Source: Acidaminobacter sp.
GTDB lineage: Bacteria; Bacillota; Clostridia; Peptostreptococcales; Acidaminobacteraceae
Reading direction: 5' to 3'
DNA length: 32,719 bases
Assembly (NCBI RefSeq): GCF_030247605.1
Contig: NZ_JAOTSB010000034.1
Location: 1-32,719, forward strand
In this document: piece by piece, positions 7,877 to 14,605 of the stretch
Numbering within the stretch: position 1 is the first letter of the stretch
Layout of the letters: each line of letters starts with the position of its first letter
Notes under the pieces: generated by a model
What the model was told of the DNA's origin: nothing
Databases searched by the model: none
The model's input: only the letters and a program-made list of their open reading frames with translations
Position numbers and translations under genes: made by a program

Positions 7877-8464
7877 TTATGAATTAGTGTTCTGTTTTCT
7901 GTACTTCCCTGGCGAAGTGTGGTAAGTGCGCTTGAAGGCGTCATAGAAGGCGGATTGGCTGGAAAAGCCGCTGTCGAGGGCAATTTGGAGTATGGGTTTC
8001 GTGGTGGTGAGGAGACCATCGGCAGCAAGGGAGAGGCGTTTCTGGGTAATGAGCGCCGATGGCAGGCTGCCGTAACGAGTCTTGAACGCAGATTTAATTG
8101 GGTCCTGATGTGCGCCCAGGGCCTTCATCTGGGCGGTTAGAGACTCCTGCTCCAGGAGATGTGTCATGATGGCGTTATAGATTGCCTCGACATTTTCTTT
8201 GTACGGTTCATAAGTGAGCAGGTCGGGCCGGCAGCGCTTGCAGGGCCTATAGCCGGCGCGTTGAGCATCATCACTTGTGTCAAAGAAGTCGATATTTTCG
8301 ATTTTGGGGTTTTTGGACTTACAGGACGGGCGGCAGAAGATGCCGGTGGATTTGACGGCGTAGAAAAATTGGCCATCGTACGCCGGGTCGGAGTTGAGGA
8401 CGCCGGCGAGTTTATCTTGATGGGTGGGTCGCAAGGGTTTTCCGGGATGTTCATTTTTAGCCAC
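7877..8464 (-). CDS. adaA: AdaA-like methylphosphotriester acceptor and AraC-type activator
   Basis: 195 residues in two parts. The N-terminal Ada zinc domain (about 20-82) has C44, C48, C75 and C78 in GIFCRPSCKSKNP and GYRPCKRCRPDL, equivalent to the zinc cysteines of E. coli Ada, one of which takes the methyl group from methylphosphotriesters. The C-terminal AraC-type helix-turn-helix (about 95-190) has ALDSGFSSQSAFYDAFKRTY. In AdaA methylation switches on transcription of repair genes. The start is a GTG at 8464, inside the alkD stop region, preceded by GGGGAG. It lacks the methyltransferase half of E. coli Ada; that activity is encoded separately by ogt at the front of the same operon, which it probably activates. 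Confidence 0.92.
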   Translation of the reverse strand: MAKNEHPGKPLRPTHQDKLAGVLNSDPAYDGQFFYAVKSTGIFCRPSCKSKNPKIENIDFFDTSDDAQRAGYRPCKRCRPDLLTYEPYKENVEAIYNAIMTHLLEQESLTAQMKALGAHQDPIKSAFKTRYGSLPSALITQKRLSLAADGLLTTTKPILQIALDSGFSSQSAFYDAFKRTYHTSPGKYRKQNTNS

Positions 8465-9407
8465 GGCTCTCCCCTTCTTTCATGGCTTTAATGAGGGATT
8501 TATACTCGGCGCTGACTTTATTGGATTCGAGGATTTTTTGGAAAGTCTTTTGGCGGACGAAGACATCCTGGTCTATGGCCGCATCTGACGTTGCTGTGCT
8601 AATCGCGCCTCCGCCTATTGCGGCTTTGCCTATTGCGGCTGTGCCTATCGCCCACCGTTGTTCAAAATGCGTTAAGGTTTTTCCCGAGTCAAAGGCGAAG
8701 GCTTGGGAAAGTCCCCAAGCGATGGCCATCTTCGCATAATAGTCTTTGTGAGTGTGTGTGAAAAGGGCTTCCAGGACATTGTCGATCCAGTCATGGGTTA
8801 AATAATGATTCAGGAGCATGACCGCACCAAAACGAAATTCAAACTCATGGTCGGATTTCAGGCATTCCATGAGAAACGGCCAGACCTCTTCCCTTCTATC
8901 TTTTGCAAATTTAAGCCCGGCACAGAAGCTGTCGCACACGGACCAGTTGTCAATTCTGGGGATGAAGGCTTTTAGGTACGAGTAGGTCTGACCCCGCATG
9001 TCACTTTTAAGAGACGAGTAGGTCTGATCCCACGTGTCATCTTTTGAGGACAAGTAGGTCTGACCCCGCGTGTCACTTTTGAGAGATAAGTAGGTCTGTG
9101 GCTTGCGCCTATCGACCCCACCTGTTTTTTTTGTGACGAACCCAATGACCATGCCCTGCAGCATAGTTTCTTCAAAATAGGTGTCTGTGGGCGTGCTGAG
9201 ATAATGCGGCCAGTCACCTTTCGCGATGTCGCCCGCAATTTGGCGCAGGATTGGCAGCCTTACGCCAAGAAGGTTAGTCGTCCCCGGCAGCAACGCAGAG
9301 GCGAACTTTTGGTAACCGGGTTCGGCGAGGGTCTTCAGGAGGTTCTGGAGATCATCGTGGAGGGAGGTTGATTCATTGATCATGGATTTTTGCGAAGGCG
9401 TCAGCAT
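8457..9407 (-). CDS. alkD: AlkD-like DNA alkylation repair protein carrying repeat-derived insertions
   Basis: AlkD proteins are HEAT-like-repeat glycosylases that remove bulky or cationic alkylpurines. GYQKFASALLPGTTNLLGVR (31-50) and PRIDNWSVCDSFC (150-162) are recognisable family blocks. The protein is 316 residues, against about 230 for usual members. The excess is at least partly two in-frame insertions. Residues about 96-145 contain four 12-residue units (QTYLSLKSDTRG-like) encoded by GGGGTCAGACCTAC repeats, preceded by the composite unit. Residues about 255-285 (AIGTAAIGKAAIGG) are encoded by tandem copies of the composite core. The ATG at 9407 has GGAGG five bases upstream. The gene overlaps adaA by eight bases. 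The insertions sit in loops between helices, so activity may survive; that is inference. Confidence 0.85.
   Translation of the reverse strand: MLTPSQKSMINESTSLHDDLQNLLKTLAEPGYQKFASALLPGTTNLLGVRLPILRQIAGDIAKGDWPHYLSTPTDTYFEETMLQGMVIGFVTKKTGGVDRRKPQTYLSLKSDTRGQTYLSSKDDTWDQTYSSLKSDMRGQTYSYLKAFIPRIDNWSVCDSFCAGLKFAKDRREEVWPFLMECLKSDHEFEFRFGAVMLLNHYLTHDWIDNVLEALFTHTHKDYYAKMAIAWGLSQAFAFDSGKTLTHFEQRWAIGTAAIGKAAIGGGAISTATSDAAIDQDVFVRQKTFQKILESNKVSAEYKSLIKAMKEGESRG
8611..8652. repeat. Tandem copies of the composite core inside the alkD-like gene
   Basis: GCGGCTTTGCCTATT (8620-8634) is followed directly by GCGGCTGTGCCTATC (8635-8649). Both nearly match the core GCGGCTTGCGCCTATCG of the composite element at 31549-31578. 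A worn third copy precedes them from 8611. The 15-bp period keeps the frame and encodes AIGTAAIGK. Confidence 0.6.
8979..9120 (-). repeat. In-frame 36-bp repeat array inside the alkD-like gene
   Basis: Read on the minus strand, a composite unit (9091-9120: GGGGTCGATAGGCGCAAGCC then ACAGACCTA) is followed by three simple units, GGGGTCAGACCTAC or close variants, at 36-bp intervals. The 22 bases between units are copies of the host-gene sequence that follows the array (TCGTCTCTTAAAAGTGACA-like). So the unit and its flank were amplified together. The period is a multiple of three and the frame stays open. Confidence 0.9.
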
Positions 9408-9445
9408 AGGACCTCCAGGAATAATTTTTGTTCAAAATATGATGA

Positions 9446-10096
9446 TTATATGATTTCGATAAATGCAGATTTCCATAAATAGATGGACGCCACCGAGCCA
9501 TAGGGCGAATAGGCGGCTTTGCAGGTTTCAAAAAAATCTTTGCCGATGGTCGGTACTCCATACAGGTTGCACATACCGCGTCGGATAGCCGCGTCACCAT
9601 AACTTAGGATATTGAGACGGAGGAAGCCGTGGATGAGGGTGATTTCGGATGACCATCGGCCAATGCCTTTTAAAGAGCTGAGGTGATGGATGGCTGCCTC
9701 GTCGTCCATAGTCGCGGCGGCGTTCAGGTCGAAGGCGCTGGAGAGGATGGCCGCGGCGGCTTGGTGGATGGCGGCGGCTTTGTTGCGGGTAAGACCGCAG
9801 GCGCGCAGGGCTTCCGGGCCGGCGGCATAGACGGTTTGGGGGGTGACAGTCTGGAGCTCTTTTTTGAGGCGGGCCCATATGGCGTCGTAGGCTTTGGTGG
9901 AAATGAGCTGGCCAGTGATGGCGCTGGCGAGGGCGGTGAAGGGATCCGGGGCGACGGGGCGTTCCAGGCGGCCAAAGTGTTGGATAGCGAGGCCAAGTGC
10001 AGGATCTCGGGCGGTCAGATGCTCCAGGGCGTGGTCCGGGTATGGGAGAAACTGTGGGTTATTCGGCGGTATGGCTTTGGAATTAGTTGGGGTCAT
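9446..10096 (-). CDS. alkA: AlkA-like DNA-3-methyladenine glycosylase (HhH-GPD)
   Basis: 216 residues of the HhH-GPD superfamily, which flips out and cleaves alkylated bases. FTALASAITGQLISTKAYDA (53-72) starts the domain. The helix-hairpin-helix is LKGIGRWSSEI (142-152) and the catalytic aspartate is D168 in LSYGDAAIRRG. It lacks the N-terminal beta domain of E. coli AlkA, like shorter bacterial homologues. I start it at the ATG at 10096, which overlaps the ogt stop by 14 bases; the open frame continues upstream inside ogt. SD support is weak, so coupling to ogt is likely. Exact decamers at 9542 and 9651 fall in its codons, read as PTIGK and IGRWS. Confidence 0.88.
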   Translation of the reverse strand: MTPTNSKAIPPNNPQFLPYPDHALEHLTARDPALGLAIQHFGRLERPVAPDPFTALASAITGQLISTKAYDAIWARLKKELQTVTPQTVYAAGPEALRACGLTRNKAAAIHQAAAAILSSAFDLNAAATMDDEAAIHHLSSLKGIGRWSSEITLIHGFLRLNILSYGDAAIRRGMCNLYGVPTIGKDFFETCKAAYSPYGSVASIYLWKSAFIEII

Positions 10097-10610
10097 GGGC
10101 AGTTGCTGCGGGAAGGACGTGCTCCAATTGGAGCAAGGTGGTTTTAACGTCGAGGCCGGCAGCAAAGCCGGTGAGTTTGCCATTTGTGCCTATGACGCGG
10201 TGGCATGGGGTGATGATGAGTATGGGGTTGCGGCCGCAGGCGGTGCCCACTGCCCTGGAGGCGCTGGGGCTGCCTATGCTTTTGGCGATGTCAGCATAGG
10301 TTTGAGTAGTCCCATATGGGATTTGTCTCAGGGCGGACCACACGTTCTTCTGGAAGTCGGTACCGGTTGGGGCAATTGGAAGGTCGAAGGTTTGGCGGGC
10401 GCCGCTGAGGTAGTCTTCCAGCTGCTGGTGAGCCTCTCGGATTAGAGGTGTTTCTTTGAGGATGGGTGGCGGCGTGAGACGGCTGTTCTCTGAGCTTTGG
10501 AAGTTAGCGGCGGCGTCACCGATCAGAAGATGGGTGATGGCGGCGCCGTTGTCCGCTATAATGACAGGGCCGAGACGGGTTGTGTAGGAGAAGTAATGGA
10601 CTTGCTGCAT
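10083..10610 (-). CDS. ogt: Methylated-DNA-protein cysteine methyltransferase (Ogt/MGMT)
   Basis: 175 residues. This suicide protein transfers the methyl group from O6-methylguanine or O4-methylthymine to its own cysteine. The active site is C136 in IITPCHRVIGTNGKLTGFAAG. The DNA-binding winged helix includes TTQTYADIAKSIGSPSASRAVG (101-122; arginine finger R119). The N-terminal domain begins MQQVHYFSYTTRLGPV. The ATG at 10610 has AGGAGG about ten bases upstream. It is the first gene of the operon ogt-alkA-alkD-adaA; the upstream gap is AT-rich but I see no clear promoter hexamers there. Confidence 0.93.
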   Translation of the reverse strand: MQQVHYFSYTTRLGPVIIADNGAAITHLLIGDAAANFQSSENSRLTPPPILKETPLIREAHQQLEDYLSGARQTFDLPIAPTGTDFQKNVWSALRQIPYGTTQTYADIAKSIGSPSASRAVGTACGRNPILIITPCHRVIGTNGKLTGFAAGLDVKTTLLQLEHVLPAATAHDPN

Positions 10611-10765
10611 GTGGGGTCGCCTCCTGAAAGTTGGGTGTTTAAGGCTTGACTGTCTAATAGGATTCTAAGAGTTAAAGGAAGAAATGATTACTTTCATTGT
10701 AATATAAATGGCCAAAGATAACTTCCAGAAAAAGCGGAAGTAATTTGTTTAAATATAAAATGAAC

Positions 10766-11025
10766 CAACGGGGTCTGAAGTGCCTGGCGGGCTCAGACCT
10801 GCATTGTTGAAGTACCTGGCGGGGTCAGACCTGCATTGTTGATGTACCCAACGGGGTCAGACCTGCATTGTTGAAGTACCCAACGGGGTCAGACCTGCAA
10901 AACCATTAATTTGAACCAACGGGGTCAGACCTACTCAAACTTATTCGTCAATACATGCGGGGTACAGATGGGGTCAGACCTACTACTTCGACAGATGGGG
11001 TCGATAGGCGCAGGCCGCAGCTTAC
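10766..11025 (+). repeat. GGGGTCAGACC array, 32-bp period, ending in a composite unit
   Basis: After a broken unit at 10769, units start near 10789, 10821, 10853, 10885, 10921 and 10970. The first four have a 32-bp period with the spacer ATTGTTGAAGTACC(T/C). The array ends with a composite at 10997-11025 (GGGGTCGATAGGCGCAGGCC then GCAGCTTAC). It fills most of the gap between ogt and the HNH gene, and its last bases supply the HNH stop codon. The rest of the gap (10611-10765) is AT-rich with no gene I can support. Confidence 0.92.
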
Positions 11026-11468
11026 TCGTCTATTTCAGACTGATGGAAGGCAATAATTTTTTCGATCTGGTTAAAGCGAACGTAAAAGCGGTGGCCTGGG
11101 GATTCAAAGACGGTAAAGTCGCCGCTGGGGTAAGAGCGGTGAATGCTGTGGACCCATTCGATCAAGGTGTCTTTTGGGATCGTGATGCTGGACTTGGTGA
11201 GGATGTGATGGTCGTCGTAAGCTTCTATGAACCATGCGATGTGTTGGGATTCGACGTCCATCGGCATAGTATTTAGTTTTTCGGCGTTGCAGGACTTGCA
11301 GGAAGCGACGAGGTTAAAGACGTCGTTGGTGCCGCCGGCACTCTTGGGGAGGTAGTGGTCGATACTGAGGGTGCCCATTTTGAGGGGCTTGCCGCAGAAG
11401 AAGCAGGTGCCGCGCTGGCGGTTGAAAAGGTAATGGCGGTCAATGGTGACATATTTTCGCGGGGACAT
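11022..11468 (-). CDS. HNH endonuclease family protein
   Basis: 148 residues. A zinc-bound HNH fold is visible: C22-x2-C25 (CFFCGKPL), D37-H38 in LSIDHYLPKSAGG, N52 in FNLVASC, and C57-x2-C60 (CKSC). Such domains cut DNA in restriction, recombination and mobile-element contexts. The rest of the protein (about 65-148) matches nothing I know. The start at 11468 has AGGTGA before it. The last codons and the TAA come from the edge of the composite repeat at 10997-11025, so the natural C-terminus may have been altered. It is followed by no hairpin other than the repeat array. Its target is unknown. Confidence 0.8.
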   Translation of the reverse strand: MSPRKYVTIDRHYLFNRQRGTCFFCGKPLKMGTLSIDHYLPKSAGGTNDVFNLVASCKSCNAEKLNTMPMDVESQHIAWFIEAYDDHHILTKSSITIPKDTLIEWVHSIHRSYPSGDFTVFESPGHRFYVRFNQIEKIIAFHQSEIDE

Positions 11469-11508
11469 GGTTCACCTGCCCTTCTTTTTTTAATGGTGGG
11501 TATTACAA

Positions 11509-11532
11509 AAGGCCGCAGTGGTCTACGGCCTT
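11509..11532 (-). terminator. Terminator after the DUF6440 gene
   Basis: AAGGCCG (11509-11515) pairs with CGGCCTT (11526-11532), loop about ten bases. On the minus strand TTTTGT follows. It separates the DUF6440 gene from the HNH gene. Confidence 0.7.
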
Positions 11533-11568
11533 GGTGGGTGTTGGGACTTGAATTATGTGCGGTGGATG

Positions 11569-11769
11569 TTAAAGGTGGGTGTTGTCTTCAACGCGGGAAA
11601 TGACGGGTTTGCCCTCGCGGTCTACCAGGAGGGTCAGGCCGGCGGCGGAACCATCAGACACAAAAAGGTAGTTGACGCCGGTTTCTCTATCAACGATAAT
11701 CCGGGAAACGCTGATCTTGCCCTGGGAATAGATAGTCTCGAAGCGGTTGTCGCCTTTTTTGCCAAACAT
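11569..11769 (-). CDS. DUF6440 family small protein
   Basis: 66 residues, complete. The pattern RFETIYSQGKISVSRIIVD (9-27), then ETGVNYLFV and GLTLLVDREGKPVI, is that of DUF6440, a small all-beta family of unknown function common in Firmicutes and some phages. The ATG at 11769 has AGGGGG six bases before it. A short terminator follows at 11509-11532. The function is unknown and its neighbours give no clue. Confidence 0.72.
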   Translation of the reverse strand: MFGKKGDNRFETIYSQGKISVSRIIVDRETGVNYLFVSDGSAAGLTLLVDREGKPVISRVEDNTHL

Positions 11770-11933
11770 GGTCTGCCCCCTGTTCCGGTTGGGTGGTGGT
11801 TAGTTGTGATATAGATTTGAGACCAGTATATCAAATTGAGGCAGGGCCTGTCGAGAGAATTGAAGGGGACTTGCCGATGGTAGGCGTAAACCAGACCATC
11901 ATGTGCCACAAAGTGTCTGGTACAAAAAACAAA

Positions 11934-11974
11934 GCGGTACCTGTCACTCAAATGAACTTGGGGTCAGGTACCGC
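11934..11974 (-). terminator. Hairpin terminator of the activase gene, made from a GGTACCTGAC-type repeat
   Basis: GCGGTACCTG (11934-11943) pairs perfectly with CAGGTACCGC (11965-11974). On the minus strand CTTTGTTTTTTG follows, so it can end transcription of the gene at 12009. Its arms include GGGGTCAGGTACC, a third variant of the local palindromes. A one-mismatch decamer lies at 11873. The remaining gap 11770-11933 shows no gene. Confidence 0.75.
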
Positions 11975-12008
11975 AATATTTTTGTAACATTTCTCAAATT
12001 TTGCGCAG

Positions 12009-12776
12009 TTAGTCGCAGATTTCCCGCGCAAGCAAAGCCGCACCTATAGCGCCGGCGAACTGCGCGTCGCAGTGATGATGGACCTCAAGCTTCAGCTTTT
12101 CAGAGAGCATGTGCCTGAGGACATTTGAATTGGAAACACCACCGGTAAATATGAGTTGATCCAGTACCGAGATTCGGCTGGAGAGGTGCTGGATACGTTG
12201 AGAAATAGAACTTAATATGCCAGCGGCAATCGCGCCTTTGTCCGTTCCCTGGGCCAGAAGCGAGATAATTTCGCTTTCAGCGAAAACTGTACACATGGCG
12301 TTAATCGTGACAGCCTCATCATACCGTGCCAGTTGATCGAGTTCATCCACCTCGACTTCCAGTACATGGGCCATGACCTGCAGGAAGCGGCCTGTTCCGG
12401 CTGCGCATTTGTCGTTCATGACGAAGTCCTGGACGCGACCATCGGCATCTACGGAGATGACTTTACTATCCTGGCCTCCAATGTCCACTATGGTTCTGGC
12501 ATTTGGATTGAGATACACGGCACCGCGGGCATGACACGTGATTTCAGTGACTTTTTTGTCTGCATAGGGTATGGAAACACGCCCATAACCTGTTGCGACA
12601 ACGCGGGTGATATCCTCCTCGCGAGCACCTGCCTGTGTTAACAAAGTTGACTTGAGCAAATTGGCGGTCTCTTTGATATTCCAACCTGTTGGAAGAATCA
12701 CTTTTTCGAGCCGGTCGCCTTGGAGAATCGCACCTTTGGCACACACGGACCCAATATCGATACCCATATATATCAT
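12009..12776 (-). CDS. Activase (archerase) of the 2-hydroxyacyl-CoA dehydratase activator family
   Basis: 255 residues of the BadF/HgdC ASKHA ATPase family. MGIDIGSVCAKGAIL holds the phosphate-1 motif, TIVDIGGQDSKVISVD (95-110) the second, and LIFTGGVSNSNVL the adenosine-binding motif. C124 (NDKCAAGTGRF) and C162 (NAMCTVFAES) are the two cysteines that, from each of two subunits, hold one [4Fe-4S] cluster in this family. It uses ATP hydrolysis to push an electron at very low potential into a partner. The partner is almost surely the double-cubane protein 153 bases upstream in the same direction. GGAA stands eight bases before the ATG at 12776. The exact decamer at 12437 encodes DADGR. Confidence 0.92.
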   Translation of the reverse strand: MIYMGIDIGSVCAKGAILQGDRLEKVILPTGWNIKETANLLKSTLLTQAGAREEDITRVVATGYGRVSIPYADKKVTEITCHARGAVYLNPNARTIVDIGGQDSKVISVDADGRVQDFVMNDKCAAGTGRFLQVMAHVLEVEVDELDQLARYDEAVTINAMCTVFAESEIISLLAQGTDKGAIAAGILSSISQRIQHLSSRISVLDQLIFTGGVSNSNVLRHMLSEKLKLEVHHHCDAQFAGAIGAALLAREICD

Positions 12777-12808
12777 TAGTTGAGTTCCTTTCTGTTTTGC
12801 TTATCCCG

Positions 12809-12861
12809 GCTTGGATTCCTGCTTGGATTCCTGCTTAGATCCCAGCTTAGATACCGGCTTA
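12809..12861. repeat. Tandem 12-bp repeat between the double-cubane gene and its activase
   Basis: GCTTGGATTCCT occurs twice (12809-12832), followed by GCTTAGATCCCA, GCTTAGATACCG and GCTTA. A shortened copy, GCTTATCCCG, precedes them. The array lies in the 153-base gap between two genes likely to be cotranscribed. It could be slippage, or a spacer affecting RNA stability. Confidence 0.85.
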
Positions 12862-12929
12862 TTCAGTCGGCCATTTATAATAAGGGAATAATATAACCCC
12901 CAGACCTACATTAAGCGGCTTAAAGCAGT

Positions 12930-14087
12930 TTAAAGCATTTCTATAAAAGCGCCAAGACGTGTTTTGAGCTGACCTGTATCCGATGATGCATAATCAGTTT
13001 CAAGAGCTATATACGGCAGGTTGTGTTTTTCCTTAACGTGGCGCTTGACGGAGAATCCTTCAATATTGTAGGTATGGCAGGCTTGCAGCACGACGTCAAC
13101 AACGCCGTCCACCTTGAAGCGGGTAATGAGCTCGCTGAGCTTGTCAAGTCGGTCCTGGTTATTGGACATGACGGAGCACGGGGTGTTGAGATATTTGCGG
13201 GCAATGCCGTCGATGGGCTCAAGGGTCTCATCGATCATTTCCTCGACTGCTTTGGTACCGAAGCAGTTTTCGTAGGTGACAACGACGCCGCCATTTTCCT
13301 CAATTGCAGTTATTATTTTTTCCGTAGCGCCGGCTATTGTGCAGCCTGTGATGAGAATTCTCGGAGCGTTTTCTGAGATCTTACTGCCCTCAACTTTATA
13401 TGTTTCGTAGATTTGTTTTGTCAGCGCCTGCATTTCCACGATTTGGGCTTCCTTGTCAAACTTAAACTCAGAGCCATAGAGGGCCTTGTGGATGTCGAGG
13501 CCGCTGACCGGCGGCGGTGTGAGGCTCATCAGGTTGTAGAATTCCTTAAGGGTTTCCCTTTGGCGGTTTTTAAGTTGAATGGCCTTCTTTAAATCCTCAT
13601 TGGTGATCGTCACATTGAATTCCTTTTCAAGACGCTCTTTAAAACTTTGAACTTCTTCCCTGAAATAATCCAGGGATCTCTGAGATTTCCCCTCGTTTGG
13701 CAGCTGAAGGATGTGGGTCGGTTTGACTTCATCGAGGAGCTCATACATTTTCTTCTTCCCGTCGCAGGTGGTTTCACCGACAATCAGGTCAGAAAAGTAG
13801 AAGTACGGGCATTTGTCCGTGACAGCGAACCCATAGCTGGATTTGACGAGCGGGCAAAGGTTCCGCGGGAGGACCTTTTCGGATTCTGGGATCGTTTCAT
13901 CGCTGGTGGCGCAGAGTCCGACGGGGACGGCGCCGGCGGCCATAATAACTTCGACGGGCGTGAAGGTGCAGTAATAGCCAACGAGATTTTTGCCGGCGTC
14001 TTTCACTGCTTTGGCGGCGAGGAAGCCTTGCTTGCGTGCATCGGCAAAGCTTTCAAAGATTTCAGGGAGAGTATTTCTTTCTGACAT
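12930..14087 (-). CDS. Double-cubane-cluster protein (HgdB-like anaerobic reductase)
   Basis: 385 residues of the 2-hydroxyacyl-CoA dehydratase beta-like family in its single-subunit form, the double-cubane-cluster protein related to E. coli YjiM. Cysteines are abundant and mostly at family positions: C40, C59, C78 (NLCPLVKSSYGF), C93, C108 (GETTCDGKKK), and later in ITGCTIAG, YENCFG and LQACHTYNIEG. Characterised members carry an [8Fe-9S] double cubane and reduce small molecules when energised by the activase; the physiological substrate is unknown. The ATG at 14087 has AGGAGG seven bases upstream. No alpha subunit or CoA-transferase is nearby, arguing against an ordinary hydroxyacyl-CoA dehydratase. 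TATAAA occurs about 35 bases before the SD, without a clear -35. Confidence 0.88.
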   Translation of the reverse strand: MSERNTLPEIFESFADARKQGFLAAKAVKDAGKNLVGYYCTFTPVEVIMAAGAVPVGLCATSDETIPESEKVLPRNLCPLVKSSYGFAVTDKCPYFYFSDLIVGETTCDGKKKMYELLDEVKPTHILQLPNEGKSQRSLDYFREEVQSFKERLEKEFNVTITNEDLKKAIQLKNRQRETLKEFYNLMSLTPPPVSGLDIHKALYGSEFKFDKEAQIVEMQALTKQIYETYKVEGSKISENAPRILITGCTIAGATEKIITAIEENGGVVVTYENCFGTKAVEEMIDETLEPIDGIARKYLNTPCSVMSNNQDRLDKLSELITRFKVDGVVDVVLQACHTYNIEGFSVKRHVKEKHNLPYIALETDYASSDTGQLKTRLGAFIEML

Positions 14088-14360
14088 GAGTGTGCCTCCT
14101 TGGTTGGGTTGAAATAGGGTGAGTGCATTTTATAATTTTTGGAACTATGTAAGCGTTGTCGCGCATCATTTTATAAAACGTGCGGTCCCATACAGTTTAC
14201 TAGGTGAGCTAAAGATCGTGAAATCGAAAGTTTGAATTGAGAATGGGGATCAATAAGTAATTGTCATACGGCATGTGTTCAAACCACCAATTTGTTCAAT
14301 TTGAAGTCATAAAACCAATTTTGCCGATGGTCTCCCTGTCGCCAATTTTACAGCGCAAAA

Positions 14361-14386
14361 AAGCAGGCTCTAATAGACACCTGCTT
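14361..14386 (-). terminator. Terminator after the small ORF at 14400
   Basis: AAGCAGG (14361-14367) pairs with CCTGCTT (14380-14386). On the minus strand TTTTTTGCGC follows. An exact GCCGATGGTC lies just beyond, at 14323-14332. The gap 14088-14322 holds no gene I can support. Confidence 0.75.
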
Positions 14387-14399
14387 GATAGCTGTTCAA

Positions 14400-14528
14400 T
14401 CACAACTTAAAAGTCCAGACCGCCCTGCCCTCTTCCAGAGTGAGTGTGACAGTTGGACTGAGCTCGTTTAATAGTTCTTTAATAACAAATGGAAATTCAA
14501 AGTGATATAGTCGAGTTAGATAAACCAT
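14400..14528 (-). CDS. Possible small protein of 42 residues, unrecognised
   Basis: An ATG at 14528 opens a 42-codon frame beginning MVYLTRLYHFEFPFVIKELL and ending in GRAVWTFKL, with TGA at 14400-14402. A stop precedes the ATG in frame. A good terminator lies 14 bases beyond the stop, which suggests a transcribed unit on this strand. No Shine-Dalgarno sequence is visible, so this could be the remnant of a longer gene or a small RNA. I do not recognise the peptide. Confidence 0.3.
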   Translation of the reverse strand: MVYLTRLYHFEFPFVIKELLNELSPTVTLTLEEGRAVWTFKL

Positions 14529-14605
14529 TCACAATTAAGGTTGGTTAATCATTAAAAATTTAGCTGCGTTCACCTTAATGTCCCATTTGCCAGGAGGCGC
14601 TGATC

